This document shows positions 1-7,627 of a DNA stretch of 36,345 nucleotides, piece by piece. The translations under genes and the position numbers were made by a program. This stretch comes from Humibacillus sp. GTDB lineage: Bacteria > Actinomycetota > Actinomycetes > Actinomycetales > Dermatophilaceae. Within the stretch, counting starts at the first letter, position 1, and each line of letters begins with the position of its first letter. The notes below the pieces were generated by a model. That model saw only the letters and a list, made by a program, of their open reading frames with translations. It did not search any database and was not told the DNA's origin. The DNA lies in contig JAKDLG010000033.1 in NCBI GenBank assembly GCA_030452985.1, positions 1-36,345 of the forward strand. The letters run 5' to 3'.

Positions 1-1793
1 GTGATCAGGTGCGGGATGCCCTCGTAGGCCGTCAGCTCGACCCGCTTGGGGTCGACGAGGATGAGCCGTACCTCCTCAGGCGTCGAGCGCATCAGGATCG
101 AGGTGATCATCGAGTTGACGAAGGACGACTTGCCCGAGCCGGTGGCGCCGGCGACGAGCAGGTGCGGCATCTTGGCGAGGTTGGCGATGACGTAGGCGCC
201 CTCGACGTCCTTGCCCACGCCCATCACCATCGGGTGCTCGTTGCTGCGGGCCGTGTGGCTGCGCAGCACGTCACCGAGGGCGACGTTCTCACGGTCGAGG
301 TTGGGGATCTCGATGCCGATGGCCGACTTGCCCGGGATCGGGCTGAGGATGCGCACGTCGGCGGAGGCGACGGCGTAGGCGATGTTCTTCGACAGGGCCG
401 TGACCCGCTCGACCTTGGTGCCCGCGCCGAGCTCCACCTCGTAGCGGGTGACGGTCGGCCCACGGGTGAAGCCGGTGACGGCCGCGTCGATGTCGAACTG
501 GTCGAACACGTGCGTCAGCGACTCGACCACCCGGTCGTTCGTCTCGCTCCGGGTCTTGTGCGGAGCTCCCGGCGTGAGCATGGCCTGGTCGGGCAGCCGG
601 TAGGTGATGTCTCCCCCGAGAGAGAGCTGCTCCACCCGAGCCGGCAGGGGCGACCCCGTCGGCGGGGCCACCAGCTCGGCGCGAGGCCCGATGCTCGCCG
701 GGCCGACGCCGCTGCGAGCCGGCTTGGCCGCGGCTGCGCCACCGCTCTTACCGCTGCCCTGCCCGCTGCCCTGCCCGCCGGCCGCCCCGCTGCTCTGACC
801 ACCCGGCCGCGGCGCCAGCACTCCGGGGGAGGTCTCACGCTTCTGGCCCGGCCGTAGCCCGGAGGCGGCCGCCTCGTCGTCGGCGACGACCTCGGCCGCC
901 TTGCGGAACGCCTCGTCACCGTCGCGCTCGTCGAGCTCGACGCCCTTGCGTCGTCGCGCCCGAGGGCGTCCACCCGCAGACTCGCCGCCCGCCTCGGCCT
1001 GGTCATCGCCGTCGGCACCATCGCCGCCGTCATCGTGGCGGATGACGAGGCTCCGCAGCTGCCGGAGCCGGTGCGGAATGAGACTGACCGGAGTGGCCGT
1101 GACGACGAGCAGCCCGAAGACACCGAGCAGTACCAGCAGGGCGGTGGCGCCATAGGCAGAGATCGCGGCCGCGACCGGGCTCGAGGCGAGAAACCCGATG
1201 ATGCCGCCGGCCGCGCGCATACCCTCGGCGCCGTCTGGCGGGTTCGGGATGCCGTCGGCCAGATGAGCCAGGCCGCACGCGGAGATGGTCAGGGCCAACA
1301 GGCCGAAGGTGATCCGACTGGTGGCGGCATCGTCGCGGGGGGCTCGCAGCAGCCGCAGCCCGAGCAGCAGCAGCACGAGGGGGACGGCGTAGGCCACTCG
1401 ACCGAAGGTGCCGGCGAACACGGCGTGCACGACGTCACCGAACAGACCCGGCACGCCCCACCACTCACGAGCCGCGACGACGATCGACAGGGCGATGAGT
1501 GCAAAGCCGAGACCGTCGCGACGGTGCTCGGGCTCGAGGTCCATGGCGGTGTGACTCACCCGCCGCACTGCGCCGCCGGCGAGGTGGGAGACCCCCATCC
1601 ACGTGTCGCGCATCGCACGCAAGGGCAGCGGCAGGCCGCCGCCCTTGGCCTTCGACGTCTTGGCGGGCGCGGGCTTGCGCGCCGCCGGGCGGCTCGACCG
1701 GGAGGCGGGCGGGCGCGAGGTGCTGCCCTTGGCGGGCGGCTTCGCGCGGGCCGCCGCCGCCGGGCGCGAGGTGTTGGTCGGACGAGTTGCCAT
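1..1793 (-). CDS. ftsK: DNA translocase FtsK/SpoIIIE, N-terminal part (truncated by window edge)
   Basis: The FtsK family pumps chromosomal DNA through the closing division septum using a hexameric ATPase anchored in the membrane. About 597 residues are visible; the C-terminal rest, including the winged-helix gamma domain, lies left of the window. After a basic Pro/Ala/Arg-rich N-terminus there are about four hydrophobic segments (roughly residues 75-270), then a long low-complexity Gly/Ser/Ala linker, then the start of the motor. Walker A GATGSGKSS is at about 549-557 and Walker B RLILVDPK at about 577-584. The ATG at 1793 begins the basic N-terminus expected for this family. No good Shine-Dalgarno sequence precedes it, so translation may be leaderless. 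It is divergent from the riboswitch-controlled gene to its right. The identification rests on the motor motifs and the membrane-linker-ATPase order. Confidence 0.95.
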   Translation of the reverse strand, partial: MATRPTNTSRPAAAARAKPPAKGSTSRPPASRSSRPAARKPAPAKTSKAKGGGLPLPLRAMRDTWMGVSHLAGGAVRRVSHTAMDLEPEHRRDGLGFALIALSIVVAAREWWGVPGLFGDVVHAVFAGTFGRVAYAVPLVLLLLGLRLLRAPRDDAATSRITFGLLALTISACGLAHLADGIPNPPDGAEGMRAAGGIIGFLASSPVAAAISAYGATALLVLLGVFGLLVVTATPVSLIPHRLRQLRSLVIRHDDGGDGADGDDQAEAGGESAGGRPRARRRKGVELDERDGDEAFRKAAEVVADDEAAASGLRPGQKRETSPGVLAPRPGGQSSGAAGGQGSGQGSGKSGGAAAAKPARSGVGPASIGPRAELVAPPTGSPLPARVEQLSLGGDITYRLPDQAMLTPGAPHKTRSETNDRVVESLTHVFDQFDIDAAVTGFTRGPTVTRYEVELGAGTKVERVTALSKNIAYAVASADVRILSPIPGKSAIGIEIPNLDRENVALGDVLRSHTARSNEHPMVMGVGKDVEGAYVIANLAKMPHLLVAGATGSGKSSFVNSMITSILMRSTPEEVRLILVDPKRVELTAYEGIPHLI

Positions 1794-1948
1794 GCTCGCA
1801 CGGTACGGGAAGGCCTCTCTGATCTCACGCGTCACACGCGCAACACCCCCGACCTCTGTCGGAGCCGAGCCCGTGAGGTGGGGTAGGTGACGTCACTGAC
1901 ACCCGAGACCGTCGACGTCTCAGATTCCGACACGACCGTGTCGGTCGG

Positions 1949-1978
1949 TGGACAAAAGCCACCGCTCGGCCCTAACTT
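1949..1978 (+). promoter_or_regulatory. Sigma-70-type promoter of the SAM-IV transcript
   Basis: TGGACA (1949-1954) and TAACTT (1973-1978) are separated by 18 nt. The expected transcription start, at about 1985, coincides with the first base-paired position of the riboswitch, which supports the assignment. An 18-bp perfect palindrome lies just upstream (1927-1944). Confidence 0.6.
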
Positions 1979-1984
1979 CGTCAC

Positions 1985-2112
1985 CAGGTCATGAGTGCCA
2001 GTGACAAGCCCCGGCTCGCTGGTCGGCAACCCTCCTCCGCGGTGGGGTGCTCCGGGTGACGACCCGGTCGACCTTTCGCCCTCGACGGCGGTGGTCGGCA
2101 AGCGCGGACCTG
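1985..2112 (+). promoter_or_regulatory. SAM-IV riboswitch (S-adenosylmethionine aptamer)
   Basis: The element carries the string of conserved blocks I recognise from the actinobacterial SAM-IV family: GGTCATGAGTGCCAG, CAAGCCCCGGCT, GGCAACCCTCCTCCGCGGTG, GGGGTGCTCCGGGTGA and GGCAAGCGCGGACC. The closing helix P1 is AGGTC (1986-1990) pairing with GACCT (2107-2111), extendable by C1985-G2112. It lies directly 5' of a class V aminotransferase start at 2148. SAM-IV elements normally switch off sulfur-metabolism genes when SAM is abundant. The ATG inside the aptamer (1991-1993) is part of the conserved RNA, not a start codon. The form of the expression platform is not clear from sequence; sequestration of the AGGAG at 2136-2140 is possible. 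Confidence 0.93.
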
Positions 2113-2147
2113 CACCCGGTGGGTCCCCCGTACCCAGGAGCAGCGTC

Positions 2148-3554
2148 ATGTCGGTTCTCCCCCGTCCCTCGTCCTTCGGCGATGTCCACGGCCGGCCCGT
2201 GCCACCGGTGGCGCCCGTCATTCGCAGCCGGGCCCTGCACGTGGTCTCCGCTCCGAGCCGGCTGCCACGGGTCGTCGGCGCCGACCTGACGGTGCCGACC
2301 CTCAGCGGGCCCGTGCCCTATGCGAACCTCGACCACGCCGCCTCCACCCCGGCCCTGCAGACCGTGAAGGAGGCCGTCGACCAGGCTCTGCTCAGCTACG
2401 CCTCGGTACACCGCGGCGCCGGTTACGCCTCGAGGCTCACCAGCGCCTGGTACGAGCAGGCGCGGGCCGAGGTCGCCACCTTCGTCGGTGCCCGAGACGA
2501 TGACACCGTGCTGTTCACCCGCACGACCACCGACTCGTGGGCGCTGCTGTCGAAAGCCCTCCCGGCCCGCACGACGGTGTTCGTCTTCGAGACCGAGCAC
2601 CACTCCACCCTGCTGCCGTGGGGTCAGTACCGCACCGTCCGCCTGCCGGTGCCCAAGAGCGTCGAGGATGCCGTTCGGCTGCTCGATGATGCTCTGGCCG
2701 CCAACGCCTCCCGCCACCGCCTGGTCGTCATCGCGGGAGCATCGAACGTCACCGGTGAGACCTGGCCGGTAGAGCGCTTCGCCGAGCTGTCGCACCGTCA
2801 TGGCGCCCGCATCGCGGTCGATGCGGCCCAGCTCTCTGCCCACCGCCTGATCGACCTGCAGGCGTGGGGGGCCGACTACGTCGCCTTCTCGGGTCACAAG
2901 ACCTACGCGCCCTTCGGCGCCGGGGTGCTCGCCGGGCGCAGCGACTGGCTCGACGCCGGCACCCCGTACCTCTTGGGCGGGGGCGCGACGACGTCCGTCA
3001 CCGACGAGGGCACGCGCTGGGCCACCGGGCCGGCGCGCCACGAGGGCGGCAGCCCCAACGTCATCGGTGCCATCGCCATCGCCGCGGCATGCGCCACCAT
3101 CACGGCGAACCGCAAGGCCATCGAAGCCCACGAGGCGCAGCTGCTGGCCCAGCTTCGCGAGGGCCTCGAGGCCGTCGAGGGAGTCGAGCTGCTGTCGATC
3201 TGGGGCGATGACCACGACCGGGTCGGCGTCGTGGCGTTCACTGTCGACGGCTGGGACAGCTCGCTCATCTCGCAGGTGCTCGCCGTCGAGCACGGCATCG
3301 GCGTTCGCGACGGCAAGTTCTGCGCGCACCTGCTCGTCGACGAGCTGCTGGGCGATCCCTGGCAGGAGCGAACGACCACCGCGGTGCGTGTGAGCCTGGG
3401 CCTCGGCTCGACGAGCGAGGCCGTCGGCCGGCTCGTCAACGGCATCCAGGCGCTGGTCGAGCACGGCACCACCGCGGCGTGGACGCGCGGCGAGACCGGC
3501 TGGACCGTCGCCGGCGACGACCCTCGCGACGTCGAGGTCAACCGACCCTGGTGA
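2148..3554 (+). CDS. Class V aminotransferase / cysteine-desulfurase-like PLP enzyme, SAM-IV controlled
   Basis: This 468-aa fold-type I PLP enzyme resembles the cysteine desulfurase/selenocysteine lyase branch of class V aminotransferases. The predicted PLP lysine is K251 in SGHKTYAPFG. TEHHST (149-154) holds the histidine that stacks on the cofactor, and a cysteine (C392 in GKFCAHLL) sits where desulfurases carry the persulfide-forming residue. The start is the ATG at 2148, because AGGAG at 2136-2140 is well spaced and the longer ORF would run back through the riboswitch. Control by SAM-IV implies a sulfur-assimilation or mobilisation role. The natural substrate is unknown. It lies 126 bp upstream of the precursor gene on the same strand, so it may be either a neighbouring core gene or recruited to supply or recycle sulfur. 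Confidence 0.85.
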   Translation: MSVLPRPSSFGDVHGRPVPPVAPVIRSRALHVVSAPSRLPRVVGADLTVPTLSGPVPYANLDHAASTPALQTVKEAVDQALLSYASVHRGAGYASRLTSAWYEQARAEVATFVGARDDDTVLFTRTTTDSWALLSKALPARTTVFVFETEHHSTLLPWGQYRTVRLPVPKSVEDAVRLLDDALAANASRHRLVVIAGASNVTGETWPVERFAELSHRHGARIAVDAAQLSAHRLIDLQAWGADYVAFSGHKTYAPFGAGVLAGRSDWLDAGTPYLLGGGATTSVTDEGTRWATGPARHEGGSPNVIGAIAIAAACATITANRKAIEAHEAQLLAQLREGLEAVEGVELLSIWGDDHDRVGVVAFTVDGWDSSLISQVLAVEHGIGVRDGKFCAHLLVDELLGDPWQERTTTAVRVSLGLGSTSEAVGRLVNGIQALVEHGTTAAWTRGETGWTVAGDDPRDVEVNRPW

Positions 3555-3568
3555 AGGGTCTCACCGAT

Positions 3569-3623
3569 GTCAGCGGCTCGTGAGCGGTCTGCCAGACGGT
3601 CGTCAGCGGCTCGACAGTGCCGT
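3569..3623 (+). promoter_or_regulatory. Five tandem 11-bp repeats, probable SARP operator of the precursor promoter
   Basis: Consecutive 11-mers read GTCAGCGGCTC (3569), GTGAGCGGTCT (3580), GCCAGACGGTC (3591), GTCAGCGGCTC (3602) and GACAGTGCCGT (3613). The first and fourth are identical, and the G-N-(C/G)-A-G start recurs exactly every 11 bp. Direct repeats spaced by one helical turn are the known binding architecture of SARP (BTAD/OmpR-like) activators, and two SARP-type regulators are encoded in this cluster. The array lies between the upstream stop codon (3554) and the precursor ATG (3681). I see no convincing -10 box, which is common for SARP-activated promoters. Confidence 0.65.
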
Positions 3624-3680
3624 GCCCTTCACTGGAGATGCGGGGAAGCCACCCAGCACCGACGAACAAGGGATCAGATC

Positions 3681-3860
3681 ATGAACAAGCCCACTCTGTC
3701 CAGCCTCTCGGACGAGCTGCAGGACCTCCAGTTCGAGACCTTCGAGATTCAGGACTACACCGAGCTCAGCGACGACCTCATGGGTTCGACGTCGTGCTCC
3801 TGTTCAAGCACCTCGAGCACCTGCTCCAGCACCACGAGCACGACCAGCTGCTGCGCCTGA
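3681..3860 (+). CDS. RiPP precursor peptide, thiopeptide/LAP type, Ser/Thr/Cys-only core
   Basis: This 59-residue peptide is the likely substrate of the cluster. AAGGGA (3668-3673) lies 7 nt before the ATG. Residues 1-35 form an acidic, amphipathic leader (LSDELQDLQ, FETFEIQDYTEL) ending in DDLMG, like thiopeptide leaders that end in MG before the core. Residues 36-59 form the core: 11 Ser, 7 Thr, 5 Cys and a final Ala. All but that Ala are possible sites for azoline formation or dehydration. Core Ser1 and Ser10 have the same separation as the two serines that form the thiocillin pyridine, but no dedicated pyridine synthase is evident here. The biosynthetic operon is on the opposite strand and convergent, so the precursor is expressed from its own promoter. 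The leader/core boundary is inferred. Confidence 0.9.
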   Translation: MNKPTLSSLSDELQDLQFETFEIQDYTELSDDLMGSTSCSCSSTSSTCSSTTSTTSCCA

Positions 3861-3866
3861 CGCTCG

Positions 3867-3925
3867 GCAACGACGCCGCGCTCCGTCCGACCACACCCCA
3901 GTCGAACGGAGCGCGGCGTCGTTGC
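3867..3925 (+). terminator. Perfect 20-bp hairpin after the precursor gene
   Basis: The 20 nt at 3867-3886 are exactly complementary to 3906-3925, with a 19-nt loop. The structure starts 6 nt after the precursor stop codon. There is no T-tract, as is common in high-GC actinobacteria. It probably ends or 3'-stabilises the precursor transcript, and could also stop read-through from the convergent operon. Confidence 0.75.
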
Positions 3926-4012
3926 GTGTCCCGGGTCGGCGGGTCCACTGACGCGGCAACAAGACCTCGCCGGAGCAGCAGCAGAACACGAGGCTGGGCT
4001 CGGCAAAGCGGG

Positions 4013-4061
4013 ACAGGGCACCAACCGTCCCTCCATCGGGAGGGTTCGGTCGGCGCCCTGT
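4013..4061 (-). terminator. Terminator hairpin of the biosynthetic operon
   Basis: ACAGGGC (4013-4019) pairs with GCCCTGT (4055-4061), and the inner arms CCAACCG/CGGTCGG and CCCTCC/GGAGGG continue the stem with few mismatches around an ATC-type loop. It lies just beyond the stop codon of YcaO-1 (4075), the last gene of the minus-strand operon. Confidence 0.65.
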
Positions 4062-4074
4062 GACGAGCGGTCGG

Positions 4075-5910
4075 TCAGGGGAAGGGATGCGGCACGTGGC
4101 GTATCGCCGACGGCTCTGACGACCCCGCGGCACCCAGCAGACGCGGCATCCGCAACGCGCGCTGGTGCGACCATCCGAAGTCGATGGGCAGCAGGCCGGG
4201 GACGACGACCCGCACCGCGTTGACCCCGCGTCGCGCCTGCTCCGGGCTCGTCTCGTCGACCGCGACCACGTCGTGGCCGAGGTCGGCCAGCGTCGCGACC
4301 ATGCGACCCAGATCCACGGCGAGGTCGCCGCTCCACGGTCTCGCGCCGGCGAACGCCACGGAGGCGGGGAGTGGCGGCCCGTCACCGCGCAGGTCCATCC
4401 CGAGACGACCCATGGCGGGCAGCCCGAACAGCTCAGCGTGGTCACGAAGGCTGCGAACCTGCGTGTAGTCGCGCACCATCGCCTCGAGCTCGGTCCGTCG
4501 TCGACGCGTCTGGTGAGCCCGGCCGGGCAGGTAGGTGAGCACCTCGCCGAGCGCAGACGTGGCGGCCTCCTCGGGGTCCAGCGAGGCTCCTGCCGCCAGG
4601 ACGAGCAACCCGTCTCCCCCGTCGACGCGGGTGGCGAGGGCGGTGACCACCGGCACCCCCACGTCGGAGGTCGTATCGAGCAGGTCGACGTGGTAGCCAA
4701 GCAGCGCCGCCCGGCTGGTCAACCGGTCGGCGGCCAGGCCCGCCTGGGTGCCACGCAGGTCGATGCGCTCCATCCGCCGTCCTCCGTACCAGGCGAGGAG
4801 GAAGGCGTCGCGCTCAATCACCTCGAGCAGCCCGTGGACGATGGCCTCCTCGAGGCAGCCTCCGCTCGCGCAGCCGTTGGAGCACTCGTCGACGAAACGG
4901 TCCGGCCCGGGGACCGAGCCGTAGAAGACGTTGCGCTGCGCCACCAGGACGGGGCGTCGGTCGCGCAGGGAGTAGCCCCACACCCACGGGATGGGAAGGT
5001 CGACGTCGAACGGAACCAGGCCCGGCTCGGTCGCGTAGACTTGCGGCGCGTAGAGCCCCACGACCCTCGGGTCGATAGCCTCGCTGGCCACCTCGGTGAA
5101 GGGGGCCATGACCGGCCGGACCGGACGACGACGCACGGATCCGCCGTAACGCTCCAGACCCTCCAGGAGACCGACGAGCCGGCTACGGGCGTACGAGACC
5201 GTCTGCCCGCTCCAGGTCAGCTCGGAAGAACCGCGGGCGGCGCGACTGTCGAACCGTCCGAACACGGGCGCGATGGTGGGCGAGCCGACGTCCTCGGTCG
5301 CCGTGCTGCCCAGTACGCCGGCCTGGACGTTGATCAGGGCCGACTCGGACAGCTCGTAGTCCTCGACCGGGGCGACCCGGGAGCCCCCGGGTGTCGGCCG
5401 GCGGTGGATCGTCGTCAGGGGCGGGGTGTCGGGCACCCAGGTGGAGCAGACCGGGCACAACGGTTCCCGCTCGACCAGCGTGGTCTGGGTGTGGAGTGTG
5501 TCCACGTCGATGGCGGTGAGGTAAGCGCATCCGTCCGGTGCCGGCGGCGATTGGGGCGGGTCGGTCTCGTCCTGGACCGAACGCAGGAGCATCTCGGCGG
5601 CGTCGACCACGAACGCGATCTGCATCGGCCACACCCGGCCGCCCGCCCCGGAGCCGTCGCCACTGCCAACCATCGGTGCGATGGCCGCGCGCAGCGACCG
5701 CTCTGAGGTGCTGCGCACCCGCAGCCAGCGGGCGTGCACGCACGCGCCACATACCTCGAGCGTCGGGGAGGTGGTCCAGGGACCGACCAGAACGCTGGTT
5801 GGTCCCACATGCACCCGGGCCCCGCCACGGTCGTCACCGGACTCCCAGTAGGCGAGCGGCACGACCATGACGGACCCGAGGCGGGACCGCAGGGCGGTGA
5901 GAAGGTCCAT
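4075..5910 (-). CDS. YcaO-1: TOMM cyclodehydratase with N-terminal zinc module
   Basis: YcaO enzymes use ATP to activate the peptide amide while Cys, Ser or Thr side chains cyclise to azolines. In this 611-aa protein the N-terminal ~190 residues carry two CxxC pairs (C54/C57, C152/C155), as in the zinc site of the E1-like partner domain. The YcaO domain follows, with LLEGLERYGG (248-257), ECSNGCASG (342-350), the ATP/Mg-binding stretch E355...E363-x-x-E366-R367-D, and LPIDFGW near the end. It closes with a proline-rich C-terminus (HPFP) typical of azoline-forming YcaOs. I chose the ATG at 5910, preceded by AAGGA; an ATG at 5934 overlapping the permease is possible. It is the last gene of the operon and one of two YcaO proteins with the ATP-site residues intact. 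Which residues each one cyclises cannot be read from sequence. Confidence 0.92.
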   Translation of the reverse strand: MDLLTALRSRLGSVMVVPLAYWESGDDRGGARVHVGPTSVLVGPWTTSPTLEVCGACVHARWLRVRSTSERSLRAAIAPMVGSGDGSGAGGRVWPMQIAFVVDAAEMLLRSVQDETDPPQSPPAPDGCAYLTAIDVDTLHTQTTLVEREPLCPVCSTWVPDTPPLTTIHRRPTPGGSRVAPVEDYELSESALINVQAGVLGSTATEDVGSPTIAPVFGRFDSRAARGSSELTWSGQTVSYARSRLVGLLEGLERYGGSVRRRPVRPVMAPFTEVASEAIDPRVVGLYAPQVYATEPGLVPFDVDLPIPWVWGYSLRDRRPVLVAQRNVFYGSVPGPDRFVDECSNGCASGGCLEEAIVHGLLEVIERDAFLLAWYGGRRMERIDLRGTQAGLAADRLTSRAALLGYHVDLLDTTSDVGVPVVTALATRVDGGDGLLVLAAGASLDPEEAATSALGEVLTYLPGRAHQTRRRRTELEAMVRDYTQVRSLRDHAELFGLPAMGRLGMDLRGDGPPLPASVAFAGARPWSGDLAVDLGRMVATLADLGHDVVAVDETSPEQARRGVNAVRVVVPGLLPIDFGWSHQRALRMPRLLGAAGSSEPSAIRHVPHPFP

Positions 5911-5915
5911 GGCGA

Positions 5916-6668
5916 TCAGTCCTTCGAGCTCCACCTGAACATCCGTCCGGCGAAAGCGGAGAAGAGCACCGCGAACCCGAGGAGGATCAGGGTCGGGACG
6001 AGCACGTCACGCAGGGACTCACCGGCCACCGCGGCCGCAGCCCCGTCGATGAGGTGGCGCATCGGCAGCGCGAGAGACAGGGTCTGGATCCACTCCGGCA
6101 TCCCCGCGACGGGGTAGAAGGTGCCGGAGAGGAAGGCCATCGGGAGCACGATCGTGTTGGCGATCGCCGCACCAGCATCGGGTGAGGGAGCGTAGGTGCC
6201 CACGAGAAGACCGAGGGCCGCGAAGGCCAGGATGCCGGCCACCAGAGGCAGGATGACGAGCGCGGACCGCAGCTCGAGGTGCAGGCCGAGGAAGGGCAGG
6301 GTAGCGAACCCCAGGAAGAAGGCCGCCTGGATGACCCCGCTGACGATGGACACGGCGAAGCGGCTGGTGAGGACCGACGGAACCCGGGTGGGGGTCATCC
6401 GGACCAGGCGCAGCAGGTCCGAGGTGCGCCAGCCGACCAGCCAGTAGGCGACGCCGAAGACCGCCCCGTTCGCGACGGCCCACGACATGACGCCGGGGCC
6501 GATGATGTCGACGTACGTCTTGCCGCCGTAGCTCTCGCCGTGGAACAGCACCCCGAAGATGACGAGAAAGACCAGCGGGAAAAGGAAACTGAAGAACAGT
6601 CCCACCTTGTCGCGCCGCCACTCCTTGAACGTCGCGGTCGACAGTGCGGTGAAAGCGATGGTGCTCAT
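5916..6668 (-). CDS. ABC-2 type transporter permease
   Basis: A 250-aa integral membrane protein with about six hydrophobic helices and the ABC-2 layout. A short cytoplasmic N-terminus (FKEWRRDK) precedes the first helix, and a DLLRLVRMTPTR-like coupling segment follows the second or third. It ends in a basic tail (GRMFRWSSKD). Its ATG overlaps the stop of the ATPase gene by 4 bp, so the two are translated together and should form a heterodimer-of-domains exporter. In this context it would export the modified peptide, protect the producer from it, or both. There is no fused peptidase domain, so leader removal must be done by another protein. Confidence 0.88.
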   Translation of the reverse strand: MSTIAFTALSTATFKEWRRDKVGLFFSFLFPLVFLVIFGVLFHGESYGGKTYVDIIGPGVMSWAVANGAVFGVAYWLVGWRTSDLLRLVRMTPTRVPSVLTSRFAVSIVSGVIQAAFFLGFATLPFLGLHLELRSALVILPLVAGILAFAALGLLVGTYAPSPDAGAAIANTIVLPMAFLSGTFYPVAGMPEWIQTLSLALPMRHLIDGAAAAVAGESLRDVLVPTLILLGFAVLFSAFAGRMFRWSSKD

Positions 6669-7627
6669 GCCGAATACTCCTTTCCGGTGAGCTCGAGGTA
6701 GACGTCCTCGAGCGAGGTGCCGCGGGTGCTGACGTTGTCGTAGCCAACCGCGTTGCCGATGGCCGGCATCACGATCTCCGGGCGGGCGGTTTCGATCACG
6801 ATGGACGCCCCCTCTTCGCGCGCGTCGTGCACACCCTCGACGGCCCGGGCCGTGACGGCATCCAGGTGGCTACGGTCGACGACGATCTGCACGTACGGCC
6901 CCGCGTGGAGACGGATCAGCTCCTGCGGAGTGCCCTCGGCGACGATCTTGCCGTCGTCGATGATGGCGACCCGGTCGCAGAGGCGCTGGGCCTCGTCCAT
7001 GTAGTGGGTCGTGTACACCACCGTGTGTCCACTGTGGTGCAGGTCGTCGAGCAGGCCCCACAGCTCGCGCCGGGCCTGGGGGTCCAGCGCCGCGGTCGGC
7101 TCGTCGAGGAAGATGACCTCCGGCTCGTGCACGACAGCAGCCGCGATGGACAGCCGGCGCTGCTGCCCGCCGGACAGCTTCTGCACCCGCACGTCGCGCT
7201 TGTCCCAGAGTCCGAAGCGCTTGAGGGTGGCGGCGGCGATGGGACGGCTGACGCCGTAGAGGGCGGCGACGGTCGTCAGGTGCTCCAGGGCGGAGAGGCC
7301 GGGGAAGAAGGACGACGCCTGGGTCTGCACACCGAGCTGGCGCAGCAGGGTGAGGTCTCGGGGCCACGGGCTTCGACCGAGCACCTGCACGCTCCCGGCA
7401 TCGGCGCGGCGCAGCCCCTCGACGATCTCCAGGAGGGTCGTTTTTCCGGCACCGTTGGGGCCCAGGATGCCGAAGAACTCGCCCCGCATGATGGTGAGGG
7501 AGAGCCCGTCGACGGCGGTCACGGAGCCGTACTGCTTGCGTACCCCCTCGACCACGACGGCGGGAGCCGGGCGTGAGGTACCGGTCGACGGTGCATTGGT
7601 CGCGGTGACCAGGGTTGCGTCAGTCAT
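6665..7627 (-). CDS. ABC transporter ATP-binding protein (drug/peptide export type)
   Basis: This 320-aa nucleotide-binding subunit has Walker A GPNGAGKT (56-63), signature LSGGQQRRLS (151-160), Walker B VIFLDEPT (171-178) and the switch histidine in TTHYMDEA (H208). The C-terminal ~90 residues resemble the accessory region of DrrA/CcmA-type exporters. It overlaps the M50 protease gene upstream and the permease gene downstream by 4 bp each (ATGA). It powers export of the product with the adjacent permease. As the only transporter in the cluster, it is also the best candidate for self-immunity. Confidence 0.93.
   Translation of the reverse strand: MTDATLVTATNAPSTGTSRPAPAVVVEGVRKQYGSVTAVDGLSLTIMRGEFFGILGPNGAGKTTLLEIVEGLRRADAGSVQVLGRSPWPRDLTLLRQLGVQTQASSFFPGLSALEHLTTVAALYGVSRPIAAATLKRFGLWDKRDVRVQKLSGGQQRRLSIAAAVVHEPEVIFLDEPTAALDPQARRELWGLLDDLHHSGHTVVYTTHYMDEAQRLCDRVAIIDDGKIVAEGTPQELIRLHAGPYVQIVVDRSHLDAVTARAVEGVHDAREEGASIVIETARPEIVMPAIGNAVGYDNVSTRGTSLEDVYLELTGKEYSA

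Noticed and set aside
1995-2147. Upstream start for the class V aminotransferase
   Set aside because: These codons are the SAM-IV aptamer; the ATG at 2148 has a well-spaced AGGAG and begins the protein.
3567-3680. Longer precursor starting before the ATG at 3681
   Set aside because: The extension is Arg/Ser-rich, runs through the 11-bp operator array, and AAGGGA correctly precedes 3681.
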